Assembly (NCBI RefSeq): GCF_000737065.1
Contig: NZ_AQRC01000003.1
Location: forward strand, 124,001-188,000
Length of the DNA: 64,000 nt
Direction: 5' to 3'
Source: Thioclava atlantica
GTDB taxonomy: Bacteria; Pseudomonadota; Alphaproteobacteria; Rhodobacterales; Rhodobacteraceae
The position numbers and the translations under genes are program-made. Shown here piece after piece: positions 16,308 to 25,171 of the stretch. Positions within the stretch are counted from its first letter, which is position 1, and every line of letters begins with the position of its first letter. The notes under the pieces were generated by a model. That model saw only the letters and a list, made by a program, of their open reading frames with translations. It did not search any database and was not told the origin of the DNA.

Positions 16308-18089
16308 TCACGCCCCGTCGGTGAATTGCAGCCGCGCCAGCTCGGCATAGAGGCCGCCCTCGGCGACGAGGCTGTCATGCGTCCCCTGCGCCACGATCCG
16401 CCCCTCGTCGAAGACGACGATCCGGTCCGCCTTCTTCACCGTCGCCAGCCGGTGCGCCACGATCACCGTGGTGCGGGTGCGCGCAAGCTGCTCCACCGCC
16501 GCCTGCACCTCGCGCTCGGAGGCCGCATCGAGCGCCGAGGTCGCCTCGTCCAGCAGCAGGATCGGCGCGTCGCGCAGGATCGCGCGGGCAATCGCGATGC
16601 GCTGCTTCTGCCCACCCGAGAGCATCACCCCGCGCTCGCCCACATAGGTGTCGAACCCGTCGGGCAGCGCCTGCAGGAAGTCATAGGCATGGGCGGCGCG
16701 CGCCGCCTCCTCGACCTCTCGATCCGAGGCGTCGGGGCGGCCGAAACGGATGTTCTCGCGCGCCGAGGCCGCGAAGACGACCGGGTCCTGGGGCACCAGC
16801 GCGATCGCCTGCCGGAAATCGTGTCGCGCCATGTCGCGCAGGTCGTAGCCGTCGATCATCACGCGGCCCGTCTCGGGATCCCAGAACCGCTGGATGAGCT
16901 GGATGACCGTCGTCTTGCCCGCCCCCGAGGGGCCGACCAGCGCCACGGTCTCGCCCGGCGCGATCTCGAGATCCACATGGTCGAGCGCCGAGGTCTCGGG
17001 CCGCGACGGATAATGGAAGCTCACATCCTCGAACTGGATCGCGCCTTTCGCCGGCATCGGCAGCGGCACCGGATGGGCGGGGTCCTTCACGCTGTCCTCG
17101 GTCTGCAACAGCTCCACGAGGCGTTCGGTCGCGCCCGCGGCACGCTGCAATTCCGACCAGATCTCGGACAGCGCCCCCACCGAGCCCGCGACCATCACCG
17201 CGTAGATCACGAACTGCACCAGCTCGCCCACGCTCATAAGCCCCTCGCGCACGTCGCGCGCGCCGACCCAGAGCACGCCCACCACGCCCGCGAAGACGAG
17301 GAAGATCACGATCACCGTCATCACCGCCCGCGTGCCGATGCGTTTCTTCGCCGACTGGAAGGCCTGTTCGGTCACCTGCGAGAAGCGTTCGCGGGTGATC
17401 GCCTCATGGGTGAAGGCCTGCACGGTCTGCGCGGCCAGCAGCGATTCCGAGGCCGCGCCCGAGCTGTTGGCGATCCAGTCCTGGTTCTCGCGCCCCAGCA
17501 CCCGCAGCCGCCGCCCCAGAACCACGATCGGCACCACCACCACGGGCACCACCAGCAGCACCAGCCCGGTCAGTTTCGCCGAGGTAACCAGCAGCATCAC
17601 CATCCCGCCGATCAGGATCAGCACGTTGCGCAGCGCCACCGAAACCGAGGACCCGATCACCGAGAGGATCAGCGTCGTGTCGGTGGTGATGCGCGAGATG
17701 ATCTCGCCGGTGAGGATGCGCTCGAAGAAGGCGGGCGACATCGAGATCACCCGCTCGAAGACGGCCTTGCGGATATCGGCCACCACGCGCTCGCCGAAGC
17801 GGGTCACGAGATAGTAGCGCAGCCCCGTCCCGAGCGCGAGCAGCCCCGCGATCAGCAACGCCGCGCCGAAATACTGATCGAGCAGCGCCGCCCCCTTCTG
17901 GAACCCGTCCACCACCCGGCGCACCGCAAGCGGCAGGATCAGCGAGATCGAGGCGGTCGCGATCAGTGCAAGCAGCGATGCGAGCGCGAGCCCCCTATAG
18001 GGGGCGATGAAGGGCGCCAGCCCCCTGAGCGCGCCGATCTTCTTCGTCTTGGGCCGGTCCTCGGCCGGTCCTGCGGGTCTGCGAGCCAT
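16308..18089 (-). CDS. ABC exporter, fused permease and ATPase (MsbA/LmrA type)
   Basis: 593 residues from the ATG at 18089 (GGGAGA nine bases upstream). Six transmembrane helices lie in about 1-315, starting LAPFIAPYRGLALASLLALIA. The nucleotide-binding domain follows: Walker [10 protein letters not shown] (about 388), Q-loop ALVPQDPVVF, signature LSGGQKQRIAIARA, Walker B ILLLDEATSALD, and the H-loop in VIVAHRLAT. Half-transporters of this kind homodimerise and export lipids or drugs; the substrate is not readable. It shows the ALLDQYFG insert typical of alphaproteobacterial lipid-exporter-like members. tRNA-Leu lies about 160 bases upstream on the same strand. Confidence 0.93.
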   Translation of the reverse strand: MARRPAGPAEDRPKTKKIGALRGLAPFIAPYRGLALASLLALIATASISLILPLAVRRVVDGFQKGAALLDQYFGAALLIAGLLALGTGLRYYLVTRFGERVVADIRKAVFERVISMSPAFFERILTGEIISRITTDTTLILSVIGSSVSVALRNVLILIGGMVMLLVTSAKLTGLVLLVVPVVVVPIVVLGRRLRVLGRENQDWIANSSGAASESLLAAQTVQAFTHEAITRERFSQVTEQAFQSAKKRIGTRAVMTVIVIFLVFAGVVGVLWVGARDVREGLMSVGELVQFVIYAVMVAGSVGALSEIWSELQRAAGATERLVELLQTEDSVKDPAHPVPLPMPAKGAIQFEDVSFHYPSRPETSALDHVDLEIAPGETVALVGPSGAGKTTVIQLIQRFWDPETGRVMIDGYDLRDMARHDFRQAIALVPQDPVVFAASARENIRFGRPDASDREVEEAARAAHAYDFLQALPDGFDTYVGERGVMLSGGQKQRIAIARAILRDAPILLLDEATSALDAASEREVQAAVEQLARTRTTVIVAHRLATVKKADRIVVFDEGRIVAQGTHDSLVAEGGLYAELARLQFTDGA

Positions 18090-18246
18090 GACGTCTCCCT
18101 TTTTGACCCAACCGGGTTTAGGGGGCGCACCCCTTTGAGGCAAGCCTCGATCGGCGCGGCGGATCGGCGCGCGGGCCCCGTGCGCGCGGGCAGATCGAGG
18201 CATCTGCGCGCTCCGGGCATCGGAGACGGAGGGAAGACCGTTTCGC

Positions 18247-18329
18247 TACGGGCGGCCGGACTCGAACCGGCACGGGCTTGCGCCCCAGGGAGTTTAAGTC
18301 CCATGCGTCTACCATTTCGCCACGCCCGC
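18247..18329 (-). tRNA. tRNA-Leu (anticodon TAA), CCA end not encoded
   Basis: An 83-nt class II tRNA. The D arm is GGCGAAATGGTAGACGC-like, the anticodon loop CTTAAAC sits in a GGGA/TCCC stem with TAA at 34-36, the long variable arm is GGGCGCAAGCCC, and the T arm is CCGGTTCGAGTCCGG. The acceptor is GCGGGCG with CGCCCGT, giving a G1-U72 wobble where G-C is usual. The bases after the discriminator A are GC, not CCA, so the end must be added enzymatically. It could be slightly degenerate, but the rest of the cloverleaf is intact. Confidence 0.9.
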
Positions 18330-18371
18330 AGCGCGCCTTGGCTAGCGCGCGCGCGCGGCCATGGCAAGCGC

Positions 18372-19145
18372 TCAGCGCCCCTCGAAACGCGGCGGACGCT
18401 TTTCGAGGAAGGCGAGCACCCCCTCGCGGAAATCGTGACTCGCGCCAAGACCGCCCTGCAATTCCGCCTCGAGCTCGAGCTGAGCGGGCAGGTCATTGGC
18501 ATAGCCGTCGCGCAGCGCTCGCTTCACCGCCGCATAGGCCGCGGTCGGACCATTGGCCAGATGCGCGGCGCGGGCACGCCAGTGATGGGCGAAATCGACC
18601 TCCGGCACGGCTTCCCAGATCATCCCCCAATCGGCGGCCTGGCGCGCGCTCACCTTGTCGGCGAAAAGCGCAAGCCCCATCGCGCGCGCGAATCCCACCT
18701 GGCGCGGCAACCAGTAGGTTCCGCCCGCATCGGGCATCAGGCCGATCCGCGTGAAGGCCTGGATGAAGGCCGCCGCCTCCGAGGCGATCACGATATCGGC
18801 CGCGAGCGCGAGATTGGCCCCCGCCCCCGCCGCCGGCCCGTTCACCGCCGCGATGACCGGCACCGGACAGTCGAAGATCGCGCGCAGCATCGGCTCGTAT
18901 TCGTCGCGCAGCACCCGCTCGAGATCGAGCCCCGCCGCCGCGGCCCCGTCGCCCAGATCCTGGCCCGAGCAGAAGGCGCGCCCGGCCCCGGTGAGCACGA
19001 TCACCCGCGCCTCGGCCTCGGCCCGGCGCACCGCCTCGAGGATCTCGGCGCGCATCTGCGTGTTGAGCGCATTCATCACGTCGGGACGGTTCAGCGTGAT
19101 GACCGCGACCTGGTCCTCGCAAGAATACTCGATGGCCTGGAACAT
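18372..19145 (-). CDS. paaG: Enoyl-CoA hydratase/isomerase, PaaG-like (1,2-epoxyphenylacetyl-CoA isomerase)
   Basis: 257 residues from the ATG at 19145, preceded by AGGGAGGCGCGCC. It is a crotonase-fold protein with LNRPDVMNALNTQM near the start, the oxyanion-hole segment AFCSGQDLGDG, and VNGPAAGAGANLALAADIV. The catalytic Asp is in IGLMPDAGGTYWLPR. This combination (SGQDL, and PDAGGT rather than PDGGGS) fits PaaG, which isomerises ring-1,2-epoxyphenylacetyl-CoA to oxepin-CoA. No other paa genes are in the window, so a general delta-isomerase role is possible. Confidence 0.8.
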   Translation of the reverse strand: MFQAIEYSCEDQVAVITLNRPDVMNALNTQMRAEILEAVRRAEAEARVIVLTGAGRAFCSGQDLGDGAAAAGLDLERVLRDEYEPMLRAIFDCPVPVIAAVNGPAAGAGANLALAADIVIASEAAAFIQAFTRIGLMPDAGGTYWLPRQVGFARAMGLALFADKVSARQAADWGMIWEAVPEVDFAHHWRARAAHLANGPTAAYAAVKRALRDGYANDLPAQLELEAELQGGLGASHDFREGVLAFLEKRPPRFEGR

Positions 19146-19263
19146 GGCGCGCCTCCCTGTTTGCGTCGCGATCACGATAGCGATGCGGCGAAGCAGGGAA
19201 AGCGGAACGGTGCGTCACGAAGCCCGGCGCGGGGCGAGGGCGGCGAGCGGGGATGCCTCCGGC

Positions 19264-19361
19264 GGGGATATTTGGAGCATTTGGAAGGGCACGCCGCCTG
19301 CTTCCAAATGCCTCAAATATCCCGGGGTGAATTTGCGCAGCAAAGAGGGGCAGCGCCCCTC
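19264..19361. repeat. Composite intergenic repeat, copy 2, as a head-to-head inverted pair
   Basis: GGGGATATTTGGAGCATTTG (from 19264) pairs nearly perfectly with CTTCCAAATGCCTCAAATAT (from 19301) plus CCC, giving a ~23-bp stem around a 13-base loop. The right arm continues as CCCGGGGTGAATTTGCGCAG and then the hairpin GAGGGGC-AGC-GCCCCTC (19345-19361). It lies just past the ccmH stop. Confidence 0.8.
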
Positions 19362-19362
19362 C

Positions 19363-19827
19363 TCACTCGCCCATCAACTCCTTGAGGCGTTTCTCTTCCT
19401 CGGCCGAGAGTGCGGGGCCCGTGGGGGTCTCGGGGGCGCTGCGCCGCGCGCGGACATAGAAGAAGCCGCCGATCAGGGCGAGGATCAGAACCCCCGGCCC
19501 GAGATACCACAGCAGCAGGTTGGCGCCCTTCTTCTCGGGCTCGAAGAGAACATATTCGCCGTAGCGCGCGGTGATGTAGTCGATCACCTGGCTGTCGGTA
19601 TCGCCCGCCTGGAGCCGCTCGCGCACGAGAAGCCGCAGATCGCGCGACACTTCGGCATTCGAATCGTCGATATTCTCGCCCTGGCAGACCGGGCAGCGCA
19701 GCACTTTCGAGATCTCGCGGGCGCGCGCCTCGAGCGTCGGGTCCTTGAGCACCTCGTCGGGCTGCACCGCGAAGATCGGGCCCGCGAAGATCAGAAAGAT
19801 GAATGTCAGGACGAATTTCTTGAGCAT
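19363..19827 (-). CDS. ccmH: Cytochrome c-type biogenesis protein CcmH/CycL
   Basis: 154 residues. A signal peptide (1-20, ending IFA) is followed by the thioredoxin-like thiol motif LRCPVCQGENI (Cys45, Cys48), RDLRLLVRERLQAG and YGEYVLFEP. A C-terminal transmembrane anchor (about 104-125) ends in a short cytoplasmic tail. The protein acts in the periplasm, keeping apocytochrome c cysteines reduced for haem ligation in the System I pathway. It starts 3 bases after the ccmF stop. The E. coli-style CcmI (TPR) fusion is absent, as normal for this group. Confidence 0.96.
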   Translation of the reverse strand: MLKKFVLTFIFLIFAGPIFAVQPDEVLKDPTLEARAREISKVLRCPVCQGENIDDSNAEVSRDLRLLVRERLQAGDTDSQVIDYITARYGEYVLFEPEKKGANLLLWYLGPGVLILALIGGFFYVRARRSAPETPTGPALSAEEEKRLKELMGE

Positions 19828-19830
19828 GGC

Positions 19831-21798
19831 TTATTCCGCAGGGGTTGCATGGCCGGGCATCGCGCGCGTCTTGCGCGCGCCCGCCGCGACCCGGTAGCGG
19901 CGATCGCTCAGGCTCAGGAGCCCGCCGAGCGCCATGATGATCGCGCCCGCCCAGATCCAGTCCGCGAAGGGCTTGATATAGGTGCGTACCGCGTAGCCGC
20001 CGTCTTTCTGCGGATCGCCGATCACCAGATAGATATCCTCGAGCGGCGTGGTGTGGATCGCCGCCTCGGTCGTGGGCATCCGCTGCACCGGGTATTCGCG
20101 CTTTTCGGGATGCATCGTGGCGACCAGCTTGCCGTCGCGCTTCACCACCATCGTACCCATCTGCGACATGTAGTTCGGGCCCTTGACCTGCTCGACCTTG
20201 GTCAGGGTGATCTCATAGCCATCGACGGTGAACGGCTCGTTCAGCTGGGCGACGCGGATATTCTCGACCTGGCCGGCCAGCAACAGGCCGACCCCGATGA
20301 AGGTGACGCCGAGCCCGGAATGCGCGACCGCCTTGCCCCAATCGGCGCGCGGCAGGCGCTTGAGGCGGGCCGGCGTGCGGCCGGCGCGCTGCCACAGCTC
20401 GGTCATCGAGCCGAAGACGAGCCAGGAGCCGAGGAAGGTCGCGACGAGCGCGAGCAGCGAATTGCCGCTTTCCACCGCCCAGGCGAGCCCCGCCACGGCG
20501 AGGGCGAGCACGAAGGCCGGCACGAGGCTGCGCAGCACGCGGCCGAGACGCGCGCGTTTCCACGGCATCATCGCGCCCACCGGCAGGATCAGCGCCAGGA
20601 TCACCATGAAGGGGGTGAAGGCCTGATCGAAGAAGGGCGCGCCGACCGAGAGCTTGCGGCCGAAGAACATCTCGGCCACGAGCGGCCAGACGGTGCCCAC
20701 GAAGACGACGAGCGCGGCCACGGCGAGCAGGATGTTGTTCACCACCAGCGCGGTCTCGCGCGAGATCATCGAGAACACGCCCTTGGCCTGCATCGCGCTC
20801 GCGCGGAAGGCATAGATCGTGAGCGCGCCGCCCACGAAGAAGGCGAGGATCGCGAGGATGAAGATGCCGCGCTGCGGATCCGAGGCGAAGGAGTGCACCG
20901 AGGTGATGACGCCCGAGCGCACGATGAAGGTGCCGATCAGCGAGAAGCCGAAGGCCATGATCGCGAGCAGGATCGTCCAGCTCTTCAGCGCCTCGCGCTT
21001 CTCGACGACGATGGCGGAATGGAGCAAGGCGGCGGCGAGAAGCCAGGGCATGAAGGAGGCGTTCTCGACCGGATCCCAGAACCAGAAGCCGCCCCAGCCG
21101 AGCTCGTAATAGGCCCACCACGAGCCGAGCGCGATGCCGATGGTCAGGAAGATCCAGGCGGCGAGCGTCCAGGGCCGCACCCAGCGCGCCCAGGCGGCGT
21201 CGATCCGGCCCTCGATCAGGGCGGCGACCGCGAAGGAAAACGCCATCGAGAGCCCGACATAGCCGAGATAGAGGAAGGGCGGGTGGAAGGCGAGGCCCGG
21301 ATCCTGCAGCAGCGGGTTCATCCCCTTGCCGTTGAAGGGCGCCTCGGCGAGACGCAGGAAGGGATTCGAGGTAAACAGGATGAAGGCGAGGAAGGCGACG
21401 CCGATCCAGGCCTGCACCGAGAGCACCCGCGCGCGCAGCCGCGGCGGCAGCGCCCCGCCGAACCAGGCCGCGGCCGCGCCGAAGAGCGAGAGGATCAGCA
21501 CCCAGAGCAGCATCGAGCCCTCGTGATTACCCCAGACCCCGGTCACCTTGTAGAGCATCGGCTTGTCGGTATGGGAGTTTTCCCAGACCAGCTTGAGCGA
21601 GAAATCCGAGACCACGAAGGCATGGGTGAGCGCGGCGAAGCTCACCGCGATCAGCAGGAACTGGGCCGAGGCCGCGGGCTCGCCCACCGCCATCCAGCCA
21701 CGCCAGCCCTTATGCGCCCCGATCAGCGGCACGAGCGCCTGAACGATGGCGACCGCAAAGGCCAGGATCAGGGCGAAATGGCCGAGCTCGTTGATCAT
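19831..21798 (-). CDS. ccmF: Cytochrome c haem lyase subunit CcmF
   Basis: 655 residues from the ATG at 21798, directly behind AGGAGGAGACCATC. It is a polytopic inner-membrane protein with about 15 hydrophobic segments. The haem-handling WWD domain is WGGFWFWDPVENASFMPWL (about 233-251), preceded by GSWWAYYELGWG. The conserved HEGSMLLW (about 92) and the periplasmic C-terminal domain (TLTKVEQVKGPNYMSQMGTM) are also present. It forms the haem ligation complex with CcmH. In this window the unit is only ccmF-ccmH; ccmE is not upstream, where a repeat and a divergent lipoprotein gene stand instead. Confidence 0.97.
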   Translation of the reverse strand: MINELGHFALILAFAVAIVQALVPLIGAHKGWRGWMAVGEPAASAQFLLIAVSFAALTHAFVVSDFSLKLVWENSHTDKPMLYKVTGVWGNHEGSMLLWVLILSLFGAAAAWFGGALPPRLRARVLSVQAWIGVAFLAFILFTSNPFLRLAEAPFNGKGMNPLLQDPGLAFHPPFLYLGYVGLSMAFSFAVAALIEGRIDAAWARWVRPWTLAAWIFLTIGIALGSWWAYYELGWGGFWFWDPVENASFMPWLLAAALLHSAIVVEKREALKSWTILLAIMAFGFSLIGTFIVRSGVITSVHSFASDPQRGIFILAILAFFVGGALTIYAFRASAMQAKGVFSMISRETALVVNNILLAVAALVVFVGTVWPLVAEMFFGRKLSVGAPFFDQAFTPFMVILALILPVGAMMPWKRARLGRVLRSLVPAFVLALAVAGLAWAVESGNSLLALVATFLGSWLVFGSMTELWQRAGRTPARLKRLPRADWGKAVAHSGLGVTFIGVGLLLAGQVENIRVAQLNEPFTVDGYEITLTKVEQVKGPNYMSQMGTMVVKRDGKLVATMHPEKREYPVQRMPTTEAAIHTTPLEDIYLVIGDPQKDGGYAVRTYIKPFADWIWAGAIIMALGGLLSLSDRRYRVAAGARKTRAMPGHATPAE

Positions 21799-21923
21799 GA
21801 TGGTCTCCTCCTGTGCGCGTCGGGCGATCATAGAGGTATACGGCGCCCCGGCCAAGCAGGATGCGCGCCGATGTCGCAACCTCTCACGCGGGCGTGAGTG
21901 GCCTTCGCCGCATCGGGCGGGGT

Positions 21924-21992
21924 AAGGGGGGCTGTCCGCCCCCTCTTCGGCTGCGCCGAATTCACCCCCGAGGGTATTTTCATCCAGGTGAA
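21924..21992. repeat. Composite intergenic repeat, copy 3 (reverse orientation)
   Basis: Reading on the minus strand: CTTCACCTGGATGAAAATAC, CCTCGGGGGTGAATTCGGCG, then a hairpin GGGGGC-GGACA-GCCCCCC (21926-21943). Order and orientation of the parts match the other copies. It lies in the gap between divergent ccmF and the META-domain gene. Confidence 0.75.
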
Positions 21993-22021
21993 GGGGCTGC
22001 CGGGAGCGTGGAGGAAGAGCG

Positions 22022-22429
22022 ATGCGTGCGATCCTGATCAGAGCCTGCCTGGGCACGGCGCTGCTTGCCGGGTGCAAGCCCGCGGCCCACGATCCGCTCG
22101 AGGCGGTCGCACCGAATGCAATCTGGGAAGTGGTGCAGATCGCGGGCAAGCCGGTGCCGCAGACTGTCGAGGTGACGCTGACCCATCCCGAGAAGGGGCT
22201 GATCGCGGGCCGCTCGGGTTGCAACCGCTACAACGGGCGGATCTCCGAGCAGAACGGCCGCGTGCGCGTGGGCGAGCTGGCCGGGACGCGGCTTTCCTGT
22301 CCGGCCGACGAGCTCGCGGTGGAAGAGGCCTTCCGCTCCGCGATGGCGCGCGTCGACGCGGTGACGATCGCGAAGGACCGGCTCGAGCTGCTCCAGGGCG
22401 GCGTGCCGGTGATCGTCGCCACGCAATAA
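22022..22429 (+). CDS. META domain lipoprotein (HslJ-like)
   Basis: 135 residues from the ATG at 22022, behind GGAGGAAGAGCG. A lipoprotein signal is clear: hydrophobic LIRACLGTALLAGC with a lipobox LLAGC, so the mature protein starts at Cys18. The META domain follows: WEVVQIAGKPV, the hallmark GRSGCNRYNGRI (about 63-74), then LAGTRLSCP and EEAFRSAMARV. E. coli HslJ is a heat-inducible lipoprotein linked to novobiocin tolerance; the role here is unknown. It is divergent from ccmF and probably independent of the rhomboid gene 42 bases downstream. Confidence 0.9.
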   Translation: MRAILIRACLGTALLAGCKPAAHDPLEAVAPNAIWEVVQIAGKPVPQTVEVTLTHPEKGLIAGRSGCNRYNGRISEQNGRVRVGELAGTRLSCPADELAVEEAFRSAMARVDAVTIAKDRLELLQGGVPVIVATQ

Positions 22430-22471
22430 GCCGCGCTTGACCGCGCCGCGCGCGCATGGCCCACTCGCGCC

Positions 22472-23200
22472 ATGTTCCCGATCCGCGATCACAACCCCTC
22501 GCTCGGCACGCCCTGGGTCACCTGGTCGCTGATCGCGCTCAATTGCCTCCTCTACCTGCTGACCGCGCCCTGGGCGGGCGACATGCGGATGCTGTGGCTC
22601 GAGAATGCGCTCTGGCCCGTCGCGGTGACGCAGGGCGTCGCGCTGCATGGGCTGGTGACGCATATGTTCCTGCATGCGGGGCTCGTGCATCTGGCCGGCA
22701 ACATGCTGTTTCTCTGGGTCTTCGGCGACAATCTGGAGGAGCGCCTGGGGCGGCTCGGCTTTCTCGCCTTCTACCTCGCCTGCGGGCTGGCCGCCGCCCT
22801 CGCGCAGATCGCGAGCGCGCCGCGCCTGCAGATGCCGATGGTCGGCGCCTCGGGGGCGGTCGCGGGCGTGATGGGAGGCTATCTGCTGCTCTATCCGCGG
22901 GCGCGCATCGACGTGCTCTTCTTCTTCGTGATCTTCTTCAAGATCTGGCCGGTCCCGGCCTGGCTGCTGCTCGGGCTCTGGTTCGTTTTGCAGGTGCTCA
23001 ACGAGCTGGGCGCGGGCGATGCGAGCGCGGTCGCGCATATGGCCCATATCGGCGGTTTCGTCGCGGGAGTGGCGCTGATCGTGCCGCTCTGGCTGCGGCT
23101 GGGCGGGCGGGACTATTGGGCGCGCACGCATGGCCACCCGCCCTTCCCCGCCGCGCAGTTCCCGAGATCCCCCATTCCCACCGTCAGAAGGAGACGCTGA
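22472..23200 (+). CDS. Rhomboid family intramembrane serine protease
   Basis: 242 residues, six predicted transmembrane segments. The oxyanion histidine/asparagine motif HLAGNMLFLW (His73, Asn77), the catalytic serine in GASGAVAGVMGG (Ser128) and the catalytic histidine in MAHIGGFVAG (His192) are all present. It should therefore be an active protease cutting transmembrane substrates within the inner membrane; substrates unknown. The stop overlaps the next start (TGATG), so the GFA-family gene is translationally coupled. Confidence 0.93.
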   Translation: MFPIRDHNPSLGTPWVTWSLIALNCLLYLLTAPWAGDMRMLWLENALWPVAVTQGVALHGLVTHMFLHAGLVHLAGNMLFLWVFGDNLEERLGRLGFLAFYLACGLAAALAQIASAPRLQMPMVGASGAVAGVMGGYLLLYPRARIDVLFFFVIFFKIWPVPAWLLLGLWFVLQVLNELGAGDASAVAHMAHIGGFVAGVALIVPLWLRLGGRDYWARTHGHPPFPAAQFPRSPIPTVRRRR

Positions 23201-23586
23201 TGCTGCCCGAGATCCGAACCCCGCATCGCCTGACCTGCCATTGCGGCGCGGTCGAGATGGAAGTGACGCTTTCAGACGGGCTGAACACCAAACGCCGCTG
23301 CGACTGCTCCTTTTGCCGCAGGCGCGGCGCGGTGGCGGTCTCGGCTCCGCTGAGCGGCATCCGCATCGTGAAGGGGGAAGACAACCTGACCCTCTACCAG
23401 TTCGGCACTATGACGGCGAAGCATTACTTCTGCAAAACCTGCGGGATCTACACCCACCACCAGCGGCGCTCGAATCCCGAGCAATACGGCGTGAACGCGG
23501 CTTGCCTGGAAGGGGTGAACCCGCGCGATCTCGACCCTGTGCCCTGGGCGGACGGGGTCAATCACCCGACCGACCGGAGCGAATGA
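23200..23586 (+). CDS. GFA family protein (glutathione-dependent formaldehyde-activating enzyme fold)
   Basis: 128 residues. The zinc-binding cysteine pattern is THRLTCHCGAVEMEV-like at the start (CHCG), then CDCSFCRRRG (about 31-40) and FCKTCGIYTHH (about 77-87), as in the Gfa/CENP-V fold. Despite the family name, most members do not act on formaldehyde and their substrates are unknown. The ATG overlaps the rhomboid stop by one base. Its 3' end overlaps the convergent GMC oxidoreductase gene by 29 bases. Confidence 0.88.
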   Translation: MLPEIRTPHRLTCHCGAVEMEVTLSDGLNTKRRCDCSFCRRRGAVAVSAPLSGIRIVKGEDNLTLYQFGTMTAKHYFCKTCGIYTHHQRRSNPEQYGVNAACLEGVNPRDLDPVPWADGVNHPTDRSE

Positions 23587-25171
23587 AGGCGGCCGCGCGC
23601 TCGGCGATCATGATCGTGGGCGCGTTGGTATTGCCAGAGACCAGCCGCGGCATCACCGAGGCATCGACGACGCGCAGCCCCTCGATCCCGTGCAGACGCA
23701 GTTCGGGATCGACCACCGCCATCGCGTCGCGCCCCATTCGGCAGGTGCCGACCGGGTGATAGATCGTATCCGCCCGCGCCCGGATATCGGCCAGCAGCCC
23801 GGCATCCGACCCGTCATGCGGATAGAGCCTGCGCCCGCGCCAGGGAGCCAGCGGTTCGGTCTCCGCCACCTTTTCCACCAGCCGCGCGGCGCGCAGCATC
23901 AGAGCCTCGTCGCGCGGATCCGAAAGGAAGCCCGGATCGATCAGCGGGGCGGCGCCCGGGTCTGTTGACGCAAGGCGCACCGTGCCGCGCGAGGCCGGCC
24001 GCAGCGGGCAGATATGGACCGACCAGCCATCGGCAAGATGCGGTTTGCGCATATGCTGATCGACGATGCCGACGACGAAATGAATCTGCAGGTCGGGCCG
24101 GGTGAGGCCGGGCTCGGAGCGCAGGAACGCCCCGCCCTCCGCCATCGGCGAGGCGAACAGCCCCTCCCCGTGTTTGCGCCAGCCGCCCGCGGCGCGGGCC
24201 AGCCGCAGAAGCCCGCGCGGATTGAGGCCCACCACATCACGGCGCGGCGAGGTGTAGGAGACGATATAGTCGAGATGGTCATGCAGGTTCGCGCCGACGC
24301 CGGGCAAATCGAGGACCGGCTCGATCCCGATTTCGCGCAGATGGTCCGCCGGGCCGATCCCCGAGAGCATCAGGATCTGCGGCGAGCCGAAGGCCCCGGC
24401 CGAGACGATCACCTCGCGCGCGGCCTCGATCCGGTGGCGCTTGCGGCCGCGCCGGATCAGCGCCCCGGTCGCGCGGGTGTCTTCGATCAGGATCCTCTCG
24501 GCGCGTGCGCGGGTCAGCACGGTCAGGTTGGCGCGCGCCATCACGGGGTGCAGATAGGCGGCGGCCGCCGAGCAGCGTTCGCCCTTGCGCGACCCGTCCC
24601 AGAATTGCGTGACCTGATAGAGCCCCGCGCCTTCCTGGTCGGGGCCGTTGAAATCGTCATTGGGCGCGCAATCCACCGCGCCGCAGGCCTCCACGAAGGC
24701 GCGGCTGATCGTACAGGGGCGGCGCTGATCGCCGACCTGCAAGGGGCCCGCGCCGCCATGCAAGTCGGAGGCCCCGCGCATGTTGCGTTCGCTCGAAAGA
24801 AACCACGGCTTCACGCTTTGCCAGTCCCAGCCCTCGGCGCCCATCCCGGCCCAGCCGTCGTAGTCCTCGGGCTGACCGCGCAGATAGAGCATCGCGTTGA
24901 TCGCGGAAGAGCCGCCGAGCCCCCGCCCGCGCGGCTGGAACCCGCGCCGCCCGCTCAGTCCCGGCTGCGGCGTGGTGTGATAGGCCCAGTTATGGATCGG
25001 CGGGCGGCCCGCGACCATTGCCGCGACCAGCGCCGGCGCGCGCACGAAGATGTCGCGCGCCGTGTCGCCCGCCTCGATCAGGCAGACGGTGACGGCGGGA
25101 TCTTCGCTCAGCCGCGCGGCCAGAACCGCGCCGGCCGAGCCACCGCCCAGAATGAGATAGTCGAACCGCAA
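23558..25171 (-). CDS. GMC family FAD-dependent oxidoreductase (choline/alcohol dehydrogenase-like)
   Basis: 537 residues from a TTG at 25171, well placed behind AAGGAGGAGCCC. The FAD-binding GGGSAGAVLAARLSEDP is at 8-25. GMC signature 1 is in GLGGSSAINAMLYLRGQPEDYDGWA, signature 2 in GAFGSPQILMLSGIG, and the C-terminal HPVGTCRMG carries the catalytic histidine followed by NAPTIMIAERAA. It resembles choline dehydrogenase-type and alcohol dehydrogenases, but no betaine genes are near, so the substrate is open. Possibly a single-gene transcript. Confidence 0.92.
   Translation of the reverse strand: MRFDYLILGGGSAGAVLAARLSEDPAVTVCLIEAGDTARDIFVRAPALVAAMVAGRPPIHNWAYHTTPQPGLSGRRGFQPRGRGLGGSSAINAMLYLRGQPEDYDGWAGMGAEGWDWQSVKPWFLSSERNMRGASDLHGGAGPLQVGDQRRPCTISRAFVEACGAVDCAPNDDFNGPDQEGAGLYQVTQFWDGSRKGERCSAAAAYLHPVMARANLTVLTRARAERILIEDTRATGALIRRGRKRHRIEAAREVIVSAGAFGSPQILMLSGIGPADHLREIGIEPVLDLPGVGANLHDHLDYIVSYTSPRRDVVGLNPRGLLRLARAAGGWRKHGEGLFASPMAEGGAFLRSEPGLTRPDLQIHFVVGIVDQHMRKPHLADGWSVHICPLRPASRGTVRLASTDPGAAPLIDPGFLSDPRDEALMLRAARLVEKVAETEPLAPWRGRRLYPHDGSDAGLLADIRARADTIYHPVGTCRMGRDAMAVVDPELRLHGIEGLRVVDASVMPRLVSGNTNAPTIMIAERAAAFIRSGRSGD

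Noticed and set aside
16326-19385. 1000-codon + strand open frame across the ABC gene, tRNA-Leu and paaG
   Set aside because: It crosses a tRNA gene and two well-supported minus-strand genes and has no recognisable domain.
19363-21798. Complete cytochrome c maturation cluster
   Set aside because: Only ccmF and ccmH are present; ccmE and the ccmABCD genes are not in the window.
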